Shown here: piece after piece, positions 26,694-36,600 of the stretch
How the letters are laid out: every line of letters begins with the position of its first letter
Position numbering within the stretch: position 1 is the stretch's first letter
NCBI RefSeq assembly: GCF_026011715.1
Contig: NZ_BRVM01000001.1
Location: 258,689 to 322,688 of the forward strand
Length of the DNA stretch: 64,000 bases
Reading direction: 5' to 3'
Origin: Cytobacillus sp. NCCP-133
GTDB taxonomy: Bacteria; Bacillota; Bacilli; Bacillales; Cytobacillaceae
The notes under the pieces: model-generated
Told to the model about the DNA's origin: nothing
The model's input: only the letters and a program-made list of their open reading frames with translations
Database searches by the model: none
Translations under genes and position numbers: made by a program

Positions 26694-26742
26694 AATCAAC
26701 ATATAGTGTTTAAATTATTTTCGACACCACTACATATTGTGG
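26694..26742 (-). promoter_or_regulatory. Paired NrdR-box-like sites upstream of nrdJ
   Basis: Two 16-bp sites, 26694-26709 and 26727-26742, resemble ACACWATATWTWGTGT at 13 of 16 positions each and are 33 bp apart start to start. The second is part of an imperfect palindrome ACCAC...GTGGT. NrdR boxes usually occur in pairs about three helical turns apart upstream of ribonucleotide reductase genes, so the arrangement fits. The spacing is one or two bases longer than usual. Confidence 0.5.
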
Positions 26743-26904
26743 TTGAAGTGAAGTGGATTTGTTTTTGTCAAACTTAAAAAATACTAGATTTTAAAGAAAA
26801 CAAGAGGGAATGACAGGTTTAAGACAAATAACGATAAATTTTCATAAATTTCGAGACTTGCACTTTTTGTATATTTAAATTGGCAAAATATTCATTATAA
26901 AAGA

Positions 26905-26926
26905 AAAAAGCGACAGGGCCGCTTTT
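26905..26926 (-). terminator. Terminator of lipM
   Basis: The stem AAAGCG/CGCTTT with a GC-rich loop overlaps the lipM stop and is followed by a T-run on the minus strand. Confidence 0.6.
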
Positions 26927-27761
26927 ATCTCTTATAATTCCAATCATCATTTTCATACCGCTCTTTAGCAATTTTTTCAACGTAATCCATTTCTTCAGCT
27001 GTCAGCTCATATGGTTCCAGTTCAATATTCAGGCCTTCTTCAAAACCTTTTTTGAATGCTTTCTTAGCTTGGGCTAGCGTAATTTTTTCAGTTGTCAGTT
27101 CATTCATGGCAACAGCTTTATTTTTAAACGCTTTCTGCATCCTCTCTTTTACTCTTTCGTTAGGATACTTAAATAAGCTAAAAAGCTTGTCTTCATCCAA
27201 ATCAAGCAAAATGGAGCCATGCTGCAGGATTACCCCTTTTTGCCTCGTTTGGGCACTTCCAGCTACCTTTCGCCCCTCTACAACAAGCTCATACCAGCTC
27301 GGGGCATCAAAACAAACAGCGGAGCGCGGATTTTTTAGAGAATCCCTTTCCTCAGCTGTTTTAGGAACAGCAAAATAAGCCTCCATTTCAAGGGCATGAA
27401 AACCTTTCAGTATTCCTTCTGAAATGACTCTGTAAGCCTCTGTTACCGTCTTCGGCATATTAGAGTGCGCTTCAGGAACAATTACACTGTATGTAAGTTC
27501 ATGTTCATGCAGAACACCCCTGCCTCCTGTAGGCCGGCGTACAAATCCCAAGCCATGCTTCTTTACAGCCTCCATATCTATTTCTTTCTCAACCTTTTGG
27601 AAGTAACCGATTGAAAGGGTAGCAGGATTCCAGCCATAAAATCGAATGACCGGAGGCATTTTGCCCTCACTGTTCCAATCGAGAAGGGCTTCATCCAAAG
27701 CCATATTAAAAGAGGGAGATCCCTCTCCTGAATCAATAAAACGCCAAACTTCTTTAGTCAT
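26925..27761 (-). CDS. lipM: Octanoyl-[acyl carrier protein]:protein octanoyltransferase LipM
   Basis: Transfers octanoyl from ACP to GcvH, the first step of lipoate assembly in Bacillus, from where LipL and LipA continue. 278 residues of the biotin/lipoate ligase fold: [48 protein letters not shown] and the catalytic Cys in [23 protein letters not shown] after GAGGGTTACAT. Being close to the glycine cleavage genes fits its acceptor GcvH. Confidence 0.94.
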   Translation of the reverse strand: MTKEVWRFIDSGEGSPSFNMALDEALLDWNSEGKMPPVIRFYGWNPATLSIGYFQKVEKEIDMEAVKKHGLGFVRRPTGGRGVLHEHELTYSVIVPEAHSNMPKTVTEAYRVISEGILKGFHALEMEAYFAVPKTAEERDSLKNPRSAVCFDAPSWYELVVEGRKVAGSAQTRQKGVILQHGSILLDLDEDKLFSLFKYPNERVKERMQKAFKNKAVAMNELTTEKITLAQAKKAFKKGFEEGLNIELEPYELTAEEMDYVEKIAKERYENDDWNYKR

Positions 27762-27942
27762 ATGTAACCCTCATTTTCAGATTCTTTAACCACTTACATG
27801 CGGTTAATAGTCTACCAAAATTCATGCAAAATTCAAAGCAAGTTGAATTTCCAAAATAAATTTAACAGATTCCCTTTACTCCCATAACGAATGGCTTATA
27901 TAATAAAGTTGGCTTAGCTAAGTGTGAAAGGAGAAAGACATA

Positions 27943-28326
27943 TTGGAAACACTTTATTTCATTCTGATCATTTTAGGTGCAATTATTACCTATTCTGTCG
28001 TTACCTGGCTTTATCAGCGCAGGATTGTTAAAACGCTTACTGAAAACCAGTTTCGTGAAGGTTATAGAAAAGCACAATTAATTGATGTCCGTGAACCTAA
28101 TGAATTTGAAAACGGCCACATCCTAGGTGCGCGAAATATCCCGCTTTCACAAATGAAGATGCGCATGAAAGAACTGCGTTCGGACAAGCCTGTCTATATA
28201 TATTGCCAGAGCGGGATGAGAAGTGCGAGGGCTGCCCAGTTTTTGCATCGAAGAGGCTATAAAGACCTTTCACACCTGCAGGGCGGATTTAAAAAATGGT
28301 CCGGCAAAGTGAAAGCGAAAAAATAA
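27943..28326 (+). CDS. yqhL: Rhodanese-like membrane-anchored protein YqhL
   Basis: 127 residues: an N-terminal transmembrane helix (LYFILIILGAIITYSVVTWL) and a single rhodanese domain with IDVREPNEFENGHILGARNI and the catalytic Cys loop YCQSGMRSARAAQFL. A sulfur-transfer role is likely, partner unknown. TTG start at 27943 after AAAGGAGAAAGACATA. Divergent from lipM. Confidence 0.92.
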   Translation: METLYFILIILGAIITYSVVTWLYQRRIVKTLTENQFREGYRKAQLIDVREPNEFENGHILGARNIPLSQMKMRMKELRSDKPVYIYCQSGMRSARAAQFLHRRGYKDLSHLQGGFKKWSGKVKAKK

Positions 28327-28426
28327 TAGCAATATTTTAGGCCCTTCCACTCTTGGCAGGGTCTCTTGATTATTTAGAATCAAAAAAACTGCTGCAAAGG
28401 TCCTTTTTCCTTCATATTAGACATCT

Positions 28427-28546
28427 ATTCCCTCATTTTTCTGCTTATTTCCCCAATTTTTTCTATTCCCGAGTTTTTCGCGTTCATTCCCCAAATCCCC
28501 TACTTTAATCCCGAATCTTTTAATTTCTTCCCATAATTCATAATAA
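28427..28546. repeat. Degenerate tandem array of about 20-bp ATTCCC units
   Basis: Six imperfect units of 18-21 bp, each beginning near ATTCCC/AATCCC followed by an A/T-rich tail, for example ATTCCCGAGTTTTTCGCG. They occupy most of the gap between yqhL and the gcvPB terminator. No coding sense on either strand. Confidence 0.55.
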
Positions 28547-28562
28547 AGCGTTTAAGACACAA

Positions 28563-28590
28563 AAAAGAGTGCCCATTAGGACACTCTTTT
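28563..28590 (-). terminator. Terminator of the gcv operon
   Basis: The stem AAAAGAGTGCC/GGACACTCTTTT with a short loop is followed by a T-run on the minus strand. It lies just after the gcvPB stop. Confidence 0.85.
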
Positions 28591-28595
28591 ACATA

Positions 28596-30056
28596 TTATT
28601 GCCTTTGATAGCAAAGCACAGGCTTGCGTGCTGCCATTGTTTCGTCAAGGCGGCCGATTACTGTTGTATGAGGAGCTTCCTGCACGATTTCAGGGTTTTC
28701 CTCGGCTTCTTTTGCAATTTGGATCATGGCATCAACGAAGGCATCCAATGTTTCCTTTGATTCTGTCTCAGTCGGTTCGATCATGATACACTCTTCTACA
28801 TTTAGCGGGAAGTAGATGGTTGGCGGATGATAGCCAAAGTCAAGAAGACGTTTGGCAATATCGAGTGTACGGACACCCAGCTTCTTCTGGCGCTTTCCGC
28901 TCAAGACGAATTCATGCTTGCAATGTCTGTCAAATGGAAGGTCAAAGAATGGTGCAAGCCTTCTCATCATATAGTTTGCATTCAATACGGCATACTCTGT
29001 TACAGCCTTAAGTCCATCTGGGCCCATTGTGCGGATATATGTGTATGCACGCACATTGATACCAAAGTTTCCGTAATAAGGCTTCACACGGCCGATTGAT
29101 TGCGGACGGTCATAATCAAATTCATACTGATCACCTTTTTTAACTAACACAGGCTTTGGAAGGTATGGAATAAGATCTTCTTTAACACCTACAGGACCGG
29201 ATCCCGGTCCGCCTCCGCCATGCGGGCCTGTAAAGGTCTTATGAAGGTTAAGGTGAACGACGTCAAATCCCATATCTCCAGGTCGCGCTTTTGATAGTAC
29301 AGCATTCAGATTCGCACCGTCATAGTAAAGCTTACCTCCAGCACCGTGGACAATCTCAGCCATTTCAAGGATATTTTCTTCAAATAGGCCCAATGTATTC
29401 GGGTTTGTGAGCATAAGGGCAGCCGTATCTTCGCCAACCACTCTTCTAAGATCATCTATATCTACTAATCCATTTTCATTCGATTTAACTGTTACTGTTT
29501 CGAAGCCTGCAACCGTTGCAGACGCTGGGTTTGTTCCATGGGCAGAGTCAGGAACAATGACTTTCGTACGCTTAGTATCGCCATTTGCTTCATGGTAAGC
29601 ACGGATCATCATTAATCCAGTCCACTCTCCGTGAGCACCTGCAGCCGGCTGCAGCGTTACTTCATCCATCCCCGTAATTTCAATTAAATGCTCCTGCAAA
29701 TCATACAATAATTCCAATGCACCTTGGACAGAACTTTCATCCTGAAGAGGGTGGATATGAGCAAAACCGTTAAAGCGGGCAACATTCTCATTGATCTTAG
29801 GGTTGTACTTCATCGTACATGATCCTAATGGATAGAATCCGGAATCAACTCCATGGTTACGTTTAGAGAGAGCCGTATAGTGGCGCATGATATCAAGCTC
29901 GGATACTTCCGGCAGCTCAGGCTCTTTTTCTCTTAAGTAGCCTTCAGGAAGAAGCTCGCTTAAATCTGTTTCAGGAACATCCATTTCAGGCAGACTATAA
30001 CCGATACGGCCTTTCGTGCTTAATTCAAAGATGAGTGGCTGATCTTCCTTATGCAT
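28596..30056 (-). CDS. gcvPB: Glycine dehydrogenase (decarboxylating) subunit 2
   Basis: PLP-binding half of the glycine cleavage P-protein; decarboxylates glycine and passes aminomethyl to lipoyl-GcvH. 486 residues from the ATG at 30056, which overlaps the gcvPA stop by 8 bases and follows GGGGGATTACC. Motifs are [45 protein letters not shown] and the PLP lysine in [18 protein letters not shown]. Confidence 0.96.
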   Translation of the reverse strand: MHKEDQPLIFELSTKGRIGYSLPEMDVPETDLSELLPEGYLREKEPELPEVSELDIMRHYTALSKRNHGVDSGFYPLGSCTMKYNPKINENVARFNGFAHIHPLQDESSVQGALELLYDLQEHLIEITGMDEVTLQPAAGAHGEWTGLMMIRAYHEANGDTKRTKVIVPDSAHGTNPASATVAGFETVTVKSNENGLVDIDDLRRVVGEDTAALMLTNPNTLGLFEENILEMAEIVHGAGGKLYYDGANLNAVLSKARPGDMGFDVVHLNLHKTFTGPHGGGGPGSGPVGVKEDLIPYLPKPVLVKKGDQYEFDYDRPQSIGRVKPYYGNFGINVRAYTYIRTMGPDGLKAVTEYAVLNANYMMRRLAPFFDLPFDRHCKHEFVLSGKRQKKLGVRTLDIAKRLLDFGYHPPTIYFPLNVEECIMIEPTETESKETLDAFVDAMIQIAKEAEENPEIVQEAPHTTVIGRLDETMAARKPVLCYQRQ

Positions 30057-31395
30057 GGTAATCCCCCATTTCTTTAACAAATGCATCTATTTCTTCTTTT
30101 GTTCTTAACTCGGTTACAACAACAAGCATATGGTTTTCCAGATCAGCAAAATCTCTGCCCAAGTCATATCCGCCAATAATGTCTTTTTCAAGAAGGTTCT
30201 GGTTAACTTCTTTCACCGGCTTATTCAGCTTGATGACAAACTCATTGAAAGAAGGGCCTTCAAATGCAATTTCAAAACCATTTGCCTTAAATTGCTGTTT
30301 GGCATAATGGGCCTTTTGCACATTGGAAATGGCCATTTCCTTAACGCCTTTTTTTCCAAGAGCGGTCATGGCAACTGAGGCTGCAAGAGCATTTAATGCC
30401 TGATTGGAACAAATATTGGATGTTGCTTTATCACGGCGGATATGCTGTTCACGGGCTTGAAGCGTCAGAACAAAACCGCGGCGGCCCTGATCATCTACTG
30501 TTTGGCCAACTAGGCGGCCAGGCACTTTTCTCATCAATTTCGATGTTACAGCAAAATACCCGCAATGCGGACCGCCAAAAGCTGTCGGAATTCCGAAAGG
30601 CTGTGCATCTCCTACAACAATGTCTGCACCAAATTTCCCAGGAGGCGTTAAGGCACCTAGGGACAGCGGATTGCTTGAGACAACAAACATGGATTTATGA
30701 GCATGGACGATTTCTTCAAGCTCTTTTAAAGGTTCCACCCTTCCGAAAAAGTTAGGGTACTGGACAATTACAGCTGCTATATCATCGCCAATCATTTCTT
30801 TCAAAGCTTCAAGATCTGTTACACCATCTTTTTGAGATATTTCCACTACCTCGATGTATTGGCCCTTCGCGTAAGTTTTAACAACTTCCTTGGATTCAGG
30901 ATGAACCGCACTTGAGACCAGGACTTTCTTACGGCGTGTGCTCCCAGCACTAAGCATTGCAGCTTCAGCAAGAGCTGTTCCGCCATCATACATGGAGGAA
31001 TTGGCTACATCCATTCCCGTTAATTCACAGATCATCGTCTGGAATTCAAAGATCGCCTGAAGTTCCCCCTGTGAGATTTCAGGCTGATATGGGGTGTAGG
31101 CAGTATAAAATTCTGAACGGGACAATACATGATCAACAATGACAGGCATGTAATGATCATATACTCCTGCTCCAAGGAAAGATGTATTTGAACGCAGATC
31201 GGCATTTTTCTGAGCCATTCGAGTAAGCTCTTTCATTAGGGCTGTTTCAGATTTCGCCGGCTTAATTTTATATTCGCCTTTAAACCTTACGTTTTCAGGA
31301 ATATCACTGAAGAGTTCTTCAACAGAATTAACCCCGATTGTTTCCAGCATTGATTTCTGATCAGACTCTGTCATCGGTAAATAGCGATGTTTCAT
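30049..31395 (-). CDS. gcvPA: Glycine dehydrogenase (decarboxylating) subunit 1
   Basis: Partner half of the split P-protein. 448 residues from the ATG at 31395 ([20 protein letters not shown]) after GGGGGGAGAAAACG. Conserved segments are [60 protein letters not shown] and [15 protein letters not shown]. It follows gcvT by 16 bp. Confidence 0.95.
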   Translation of the reverse strand: MKHRYLPMTESDQKSMLETIGVNSVEELFSDIPENVRFKGEYKIKPAKSETALMKELTRMAQKNADLRSNTSFLGAGVYDHYMPVIVDHVLSRSEFYTAYTPYQPEISQGELQAIFEFQTMICELTGMDVANSSMYDGGTALAEAAMLSAGSTRRKKVLVSSAVHPESKEVVKTYAKGQYIEVVEISQKDGVTDLEALKEMIGDDIAAVIVQYPNFFGRVEPLKELEEIVHAHKSMFVVSSNPLSLGALTPPGKFGADIVVGDAQPFGIPTAFGGPHCGYFAVTSKLMRKVPGRLVGQTVDDQGRRGFVLTLQAREQHIRRDKATSNICSNQALNALAASVAMTALGKKGVKEMAISNVQKAHYAKQQFKANGFEIAFEGPSFNEFVIKLNKPVKEVNQNLLEKDIIGGYDLGRDFADLENHMLVVVTELRTKEEIDAFVKEMGDYHA

Positions 31396-31411
31396 CGTTT
31401 TCTCCCCCCGC

Positions 31412-32518
31412 TTAATTTTTTTCTTTTTTATAGAAAGGTGTTGCTGCAATACTAGCTTTTAAACGTTTGCCGCGGATTTCCACTTCCACTTCTGCACCAA
31501 GCTCAGCATGTTCTTTTTTAAGCAGTGCAAGGCCAATATTTTTCTTTAATGTTGGAGATTGGGTGCCTGTCGTCACTTCCCCGATAAGCTCTTCTCCTTT
31601 ATAAACAGGGTAGCCATGACGCGGAATTCCACGGTCAATCATTTCAATGCCTACCAGTTTTCGAGGTACGCCATTTTCCTTTTGCTGCTTCAGCACTTCT
31701 TTGCCAATAAAATCAGCTTCTTTATTCACTTTGACAGCAAACCCGACTCCTGCTTCAAGCGGTGAAATATCAGGGGATAATTCCTGGCCATATAGAGCAA
31801 GATTTGCTTCAAATCGAAGTGTATCCCTGGAGCCAAGACCGCATGGAAGTACACCATCTTCTTTGCCGGCTTCAAGAATTCCCTTCCACAATGCCACTGC
31901 ATCCTTGGCATCACAATATACTTCAAAGCCATCTTCTCCCGTATAGCCTGTTCTGGAAACAAGGGCATTCTTGCCGTTCAGCTCAACATTCTGCTGGAAT
32001 TTGAAGAAGCCGATTTCCGCCAGGTCTATGCTTTTAGCAAGTTTTTGAAGCACCTTTTCTGCAAGCGGACCCTGAAGGGCAAGCTGTGCCATATCTTCAG
32101 ATAGATTTTTTAATTCTACATTGCCTTTAACATGATCTTGAAGCCAGTTGAAGTCCTTTTCAATATTGGATGCATTTACAACCAGCAGGTAATGGTCATC
32201 TTCTATTTTATAGACAAGTAAATCATCAACAGTTCCGCCATTTTCATAACACATGGCTGTGTATTGAGCACCTGAGCTCTTTAATTTTGAAACATCATTT
32301 GTCATCATTTTTTGAAGGTAAGCAAGGCTGTCTGTCCCTTTCACTTCGATTTCCCCCATATGGGATACATCAAAAAGGCCAGCTTTCGTACGGACTGCTT
32401 CATGTTCTTCTTTGATGCTTGAAAAATGTACAGGAAGGTCCCAGCCTCCAAAATCGATGGTTTTTGCTCCATAATCTTTGTACACCTCATATAAAGGTGT
32501 GCGTTTTAACTGTGACAT
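31412..32518 (-). CDS. gcvT: Aminomethyltransferase (glycine cleavage T-protein)
   Basis: Releases ammonia from aminomethyl-GcvH and forms 5,10-methylene-THF. 368 residues: [69 protein letters not shown] and a C-terminal barrel starting near [11 protein letters not shown] after AAGGGGGACGAG. First gene of gcvT-gcvPA-gcvPB, behind a glycine riboswitch. Confidence 0.97.
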   Translation of the reverse strand: MSQLKRTPLYEVYKDYGAKTIDFGGWDLPVHFSSIKEEHEAVRTKAGLFDVSHMGEIEVKGTDSLAYLQKMMTNDVSKLKSSGAQYTAMCYENGGTVDDLLVYKIEDDHYLLVVNASNIEKDFNWLQDHVKGNVELKNLSEDMAQLALQGPLAEKVLQKLAKSIDLAEIGFFKFQQNVELNGKNALVSRTGYTGEDGFEVYCDAKDAVALWKGILEAGKEDGVLPCGLGSRDTLRFEANLALYGQELSPDISPLEAGVGFAVKVNKEADFIGKEVLKQQKENGVPRKLVGIEMIDRGIPRHGYPVYKGEELIGEVTTGTQSPTLKKNIGLALLKKEHAELGAEVEVEIRGKRLKASIAATPFYKKEKN

Positions 32519-32561
32519 TTACTCGTCCCCCTTATATTCTTTTTAATTGGTCTAGGAACAT

Positions 32562-32605
32562 AAAAAAGGACAGAGTTCTCCTCGTTTTTGAGAAGATCTC
32601 TGTCC
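32562..32605 (-). terminator. Riboswitch-controlled terminator before gcvT
   Basis: On the minus strand GGACAGAG (32598-32605 complement) pairs with CTCTGTCC (32568-32575 complement) around a second inner stem, then comes a T-run. The 5' arm directly abuts the 3' strand of the second glycine aptamer, as expected of an expression platform in which glycine prevents termination. Confidence 0.8.
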
Positions 32606-32757
32606 TTGCACCTGAAAGTTTACCGAAACCGGCTTTCCCCTTGGGTGGCTCCACTAGTGAGCACTCTCCAGAGCTGCGTCAAACAAGAGTTCTTTTGCCT
32701 GAGAGATTCACAGGTTTTGCTTGCTCCTTCGGCGCTACAAATGTAGTCTCTCCCCTT
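32606..32757 (-). ncRNA. Tandem glycine riboswitch
   Basis: Two consecutive aptamers on the minus strand. The first has GGGGAGAG, GCGCCGAAGGAGCAAG and AATCTCTCAGGCAAAAGAAC. The second has CTGGAGAG, CACCCAAGGGGAAAGCC and AAACTTTCAGGTGCAAGGAC. These are the signature blocks of the tandem gcvT riboswitch of B. subtilis, which turns on gcvT-gcvPA-gcvPB when glycine is abundant. The promoter should lie near 32760-32820; a TATAAA is present at about 32775 but its -35 is unclear. Confidence 0.95.
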
Positions 32758-32943
32758 GTAATCATTCGCATTTATAAAATTTTCCAAGTTGGTCATACTT
32801 ATACCAAACAGAAAATAGTGACTCCATTATTTCGGTTAACTAAATGTAATGTGTTAACTTTCTAAACTTTCAAAGCTATTATCATCCTACCACCTAAACC
32901 CGGTTTGGGCAATATCTTTATATAGATAAAAGGAGCTGTTTTT

Positions 32944-34632
32944 ATGACGGTGCATATTGACTTTGATTCTTCCTGGCAGGATGAATTTTTAAAGAGAATA
33001 GAAGATGATGGTCCCTGGGGAAATTGGGAGCTTTATAAATTGGCTCTTGAGGTGGAAAATCATACAATCATTCCTGAGTTTGAAGGTCTGCAGGCTCCAA
33101 AACACCTGCCTAATCTTACTCCGCTCCCCCATCAGCTTGAAGTAGCCAAACAGGTGGTTGAAAGCATGAACGGAAAAGCTATCCTGGCTGATGAGGTTGG
33201 TCTTGGAAAGACTATTGAGGCAGGATTAATATTAAAAGAATATATGATCAGAGGCTTGGTAAAGAAAGTTCTGATTCTAGTGCCGGCTTCTCTTGTATCT
33301 CAATGGGCCATGGAGCTGAACAGCAAATTTTTCATTCCTGCTGTCGCCCAGCGGAAAAGTTATGTTTGGGAGCAATGTGACGTTGTCGTTTCATCCATTG
33401 ATACCGCCAAACGCAATCCCCATCGCGACATTATCTACAGCCTGGATTACGACTTAATCATTATTGATGAAGCTCACAAGCTTAAAAATAATAAAACAAA
33501 AAACTATGAGTTTGTGCAAAATTTAAAAAAGAAATTTTGCCTATTGCTGACGGCAACCCCTATCCAAAACCGGATCAGTGAGATATTCAATCTGGTGTCT
33601 CTGCTTAAACCTGGACATCTTGGCAATGAGACAGCTTTTTATGAAAGCTATAAAAAAGATTCGCGCTCATTGAATGGTGACGAACATTTAAAGGAGCTCG
33701 TCAATAAAGTGATGATTCGGAACCGCAGGGCAGACACAGGAATTGAGTGGACCAAAAGACATGTGGATACAATTCCAATTGAATTTTCACAGGCTGAGCG
33801 GGAGTTATATGAAGCTGTAACTGAATTGCGTGGAGAAGGCGATTGGGTGAGTTCCAGCCAGTTTTCAGTGATGACTCTGCAGAGGGAAGCCTGCAGCAGC
33901 AGGGAAGCTGTTTACTTTACCCTGCAGAACATGCTCAAGAGAAAGGAAGAGCCTTCTCAAGCTTTCAAGGAGCAAATCCAATACCTTGTTTCAAAGGTAG
34001 AAGCCGTTCAGCAAAATTCAAAAGCACAAAAAGCGCTTGAGTTAATTCAAAAAATAAATGATAAAGTTATTATTTTTACAGAATACCGCGCAACCCAAAT
34101 GTATCTGCAATGGTTTTTAAAACAGCATAGCATCACCTCTGTTCCTTTTAGAGGCGGATTTAAACGCGGCAAGAAAGATTGGATGAGAGAGCTTTTCCAA
34201 AAGAATGCACAGGTTCTCATAGCAACAGAAGCAGGCGGGGAGGGAATAAACCTCCAATTTTGCAATCATATCATTAATTTTGACCTACCATGGAACCCAA
34301 TGCGACTCGAGCAAAGGATCGGCCGTATCCATCGTCTCGGCCAGGAAAAGGATGTCATGATTTATAATTTCGCCACGAAAGATACAGTCGAAGAGCATGT
34401 TTTAAAACTCCTATATGAAAAAATTCACCTTTTTGAGAAAGTGATTGGGGATTTAGATGATATTTTAACAAGGCTTGAATTTGGCAGCATTGACGATCAC
34501 CTGGTGGACATTTTCGGAAAATCTTCATCAGAAGGCGAAATGAGAATTAAAATGGAAAATTTAACAAGTATGATTCAATTTGCAGAGGATATGAAAGAGG
34601 GTGGACTGAATGCAGCAACAGGAAATTCATAA
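32944..34632 (+). CDS. yqhH: SNF2-family DEAD/DEAH helicase-like ATPase YqhH
   Basis: 562-residue superfamily-2 ATPase of the RapA/SNF2 type. Motif I is ILADEVGLGKTIEAGLIL (about 83-100), motif II IIIDEAHKLKNN, motif III LLLTATPIQNR, motif V VLIATEAGGEGINLQ and motif VI RLEQRIGRIHRLGQEKDV. Probably a nucleic-acid translocase or transcription-recycling factor; the substrate is unknown. ATG after AAAAGGAGCTG. Divergent from gcvT and overlapping yqhG by 23 bp. Confidence 0.92.
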   Translation: MTVHIDFDSSWQDEFLKRIEDDGPWGNWELYKLALEVENHTIIPEFEGLQAPKHLPNLTPLPHQLEVAKQVVESMNGKAILADEVGLGKTIEAGLILKEYMIRGLVKKVLILVPASLVSQWAMELNSKFFIPAVAQRKSYVWEQCDVVVSSIDTAKRNPHRDIIYSLDYDLIIIDEAHKLKNNKTKNYEFVQNLKKKFCLLLTATPIQNRISEIFNLVSLLKPGHLGNETAFYESYKKDSRSLNGDEHLKELVNKVMIRNRRADTGIEWTKRHVDTIPIEFSQAERELYEAVTELRGEGDWVSSSQFSVMTLQREACSSREAVYFTLQNMLKRKEEPSQAFKEQIQYLVSKVEAVQQNSKAQKALELIQKINDKVIIFTEYRATQMYLQWFLKQHSITSVPFRGGFKRGKKDWMRELFQKNAQVLIATEAGGEGINLQFCNHIINFDLPWNPMRLEQRIGRIHRLGQEKDVMIYNFATKDTVEEHVLKLLYEKIHLFEKVIGDLDDILTRLEFGSIDDHLVDIFGKSSSEGEMRIKMENLTSMIQFAEDMKEGGLNAATGNS

Positions 34633-35404
34633 GTTTCTTGAGAGATATTTTCACGCAAATGGATGCGAAATTGTCGATAAAGGCTCTGGATATATGACAG
34701 TCCAGCTTACAATTGAACTGGACAAGGAGCTCATGAACCGGCCATTTTATTGGCATTATCTTGAGAAGACAGGCGGCATCCCCAACCCTATGCAGCTGAC
34801 TCTTATTACCAATCAGCAAGCAGCGCCTGACCATATTAAAGGAGAAGTCATTCATTTCGGCTCCCCTCGCCTGCATCAGATATTCGAGTCGGCCCGAAAT
34901 CTTGCTGGATATATCAGACTTTACGAGAATCACTCTAGTCCTCGCGGCCAGCAAACGCCATTGAGGCCTTGGCTGGGAATGAATGTCCGCATTTCATACC
35001 AATGCGACCGGAAAAGGGATGTTTTCAAATCGATTGGCCTGCAATTAATCAACGGGCAAATGGTGGAAGACTTCCATGACAAGCTCCTTGGAATGAATTT
35101 AACACCTAAGATTCCTGATTATTCATTTACACTGTCTCCGCTTATTATGCCGAAAAGCGGAGTATCAAGAGTAGCGAATATATTAAAGATGGGGATTGAG
35201 CAAGAAGAGCACACGTGGGCTGATGATGCCCGTATGCGCTGGCAAAAAGATCTTAATTTGCTGGAGCATTTTTATGAGGATGCTGAAGAGAAAGGCGAAA
35301 GCTATGAAACGGAAAAAACTGCCCTTAAAGAGCAGTATGAACCTAAAATAAATATTTCCATTATAAATGGCGGCCTCTTTTATCTCACTGATAGCGCTGT
35401 CTAA
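34610..35404 (+). CDS. yqhG: YqhG-family protein
   Basis: 264 residues, no signal peptide or membrane segment. Conserved-looking parts are FLERYFHANGCEIVDKGSGY, TIELDKELMNRPFYWHYLEK and GGIPNPMQLTLITN. The central portion is rich in aromatic and charged residues. It always follows the SNF2 gene yqhH in Bacillus as far as I recall, and here the two are translationally coupled, so it may assist that ATPase. Function unknown. Confidence 0.88.
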   Translation: MQQQEIHKFLERYFHANGCEIVDKGSGYMTVQLTIELDKELMNRPFYWHYLEKTGGIPNPMQLTLITNQQAAPDHIKGEVIHFGSPRLHQIFESARNLAGYIRLYENHSSPRGQQTPLRPWLGMNVRISYQCDRKRDVFKSIGLQLINGQMVEDFHDKLLGMNLTPKIPDYSFTLSPLIMPKSGVSRVANILKMGIEQEEHTWADDARMRWQKDLNLLEHFYEDAEEKGESYETEKTALKEQYEPKINISIINGGLFYLTDSAV

Positions 35405-35412
35405 TAGAAGGC

Positions 35413-35441
35413 AAAAAACCGGTGTTCTCTGCCGGTTTTTT
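35413..35441. terminator. Bidirectional terminator between yqhG and yqzE
   Basis: A ten-base perfect stem (AAAAAACCGG/CCGGTTTTTT) with T-runs on both strands, between converging genes. Confidence 0.9.
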
Positions 35442-35442
35442 G

Positions 35443-35628
35443 CTATTTATGCTTTTTATTTCTCAGCCCAAAGTAAAAAATGTAAGGAAGGACGCCAAAC
35501 CACCTGAATAAAAAAGGCCCTTTCAAGTCTTTTTTCTCCATCCGGTGCCTTTTTCTTTCATCCTTAGGCTGATCAATGTATTTAACTACTGTCTGTGTAA
35601 TATATTTTATATATTCATTCGATTTCAT
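35443..35628 (-). CDS. yqzE: YqzE-family small protein
   Basis: 61 residues, basic: MKSNEYIKYITQTVVKYIDQ then PKDERKRHRMEKKDLKGPF and a short hydrophobic C-terminal (FRWFGVLPYIFYFGLRNKK). YqzE lies just downstream of comGG in B. subtilis; here aroK intervenes. Function unknown. Confidence 0.85.
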   Translation of the reverse strand: MKSNEYIKYITQTVVKYIDQPKDERKRHRMEKKDLKGPFLFRWFGVLPYIFYFGLRNKKHK

Positions 35629-35705
35629 CTAGACACACCTGCCTTTTTCCGCTGGGTCCTCAATGTGTATGATGACCTTTCTTTTACAAGTATGTCCAGG
35701 CGAAA

Positions 35706-36203
35706 TTAATCTAAACATTTAATAATTTCTTTAATAATGTCTGTGTTTTCCTTATTTGTCGTATCGATCATCACGTTCGCTGCCTCTCTGTATAAAGGCA
35801 TTCGATCATTATAAAGCTCATGGATAAGCGTCATCTTATCGCCTTCCAACAATGGCCTGGATCGGTCATTTTCCAGCCGCTTAAATATTTCCTCAGGCGT
35901 TGCATATAGAAAAAACACATTCCCATTTTCTTTTAGGGCTTCCCTGTTTTCAGACTTAACCACAATCCCGCCCCCTGTTGTAATAATTGCATCCCTTTCA
36001 CTTAGGTCTCGCAGCATCTTTGTTTCGAGCCTTCTGAAATATTCTTCGCCTTGTTCGGCAAAAATGTCATTAATGCTCTTATTCTCCTGTTTAACGATTT
36101 CCTCATCCGTATCAATTACTTCCTTATTCAAAAAAGCTGCCAGTTCCCTGCCTATCGTGGTCTTTCCTGCACCCATGAAGCCGATTAAGTAAATTGATTT
36201 CAT
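35706..36203 (-). CDS. aroK: Shikimate kinase
   Basis: Phosphorylates shikimate at O3. 165 residues from the ATG at 36203 (MKSIYLIGFMGAGKTTIGRE), 7 bases after GGGGAAA. Walker A GFMGAGKTT, shikimate-binding DTDEEIVKQENKSINDIFAE, GEEYFRRLETKML, TTGGGIVV and the lid Arg in RSRPLLEG. It follows comGG closely and is likely read with the comG operon. Confidence 0.94.
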   Translation of the reverse strand: MKSIYLIGFMGAGKTTIGRELAAFLNKEVIDTDEEIVKQENKSINDIFAEQGEEYFRRLETKMLRDLSERDAIITTGGGIVVKSENREALKENGNVFFLYATPEEIFKRLENDRSRPLLEGDKMTLIHELYNDRMPLYREAANVMIDTTNKENTDIIKEIIKCLD

Positions 36204-36216
36204 TTTATTTCCCCAA

Positions 36217-36600
36217 TCAGTTTTTTTCAATCCATTTTATCACTTTTTTCAAATCGGTGTCATAGTAAGCATAAGCAGTGATTACGGAATTAGAGCCGAT
36301 CTTCGCTTTAAAAGTGATTTGATATAAAGTTGTCGCCAGAGGCGATGTACTGTATGAAACATGCCCATGTTTGTAATAATAGGACCCAGAAATATCATAT
36401 TCTTTCTGCTTGTTTAAGACGTTTTCTGTTTTCTTGACTGAGCTTAACAAGTAATATTCCTGCTTCAAGATTGTTTCTGCTTCACCGAACAGTCTTTTTT
36501 CAGAAAGATATTGTTCAAGTTGAATTGTCAGCAAAAATAAAACAGCAAGAATGATAATAAAAGTAAGGGGATAGACAAAACCATTTTCGTTACGGCACAT
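36217..36600 (-). CDS. comGG: Competence protein ComGG
   Basis: Minor pseudopilin-like component of the DNA-uptake pseudopilus. 127 residues from the ATG at 36600 (MCRNENGFVYPLTFIIILAV), overlapping comGF by 11 bp. A short positively charged leader and one hydrophobic N-terminal helix, with no classic Glu+5. Weakly conserved family; the call rests on position and topology. Confidence 0.85.
   Translation of the reverse strand: MCRNENGFVYPLTFIIILAVLFLLTIQLEQYLSEKRLFGEAETILKQEYYLLSSVKKTENVLNKQKEYDISGSYYYKHGHVSYSTSPLATTLYQITFKAKIGSNSVITAYAYYDTDLKKVIKWIEKN

Noticed and set aside
26570-26924. Cobalamin riboswitch upstream of nrdJ
   Set aside because: No B12-box-like conserved block was found, and the region is AT-rich with little GC pairing.
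22650-27942. mntR and yqhQ, expected here from B. subtilis gene order
   Set aside because: No frame with an MntR-like HTH or a DUF1385 pattern was found; both seem absent from this locus.
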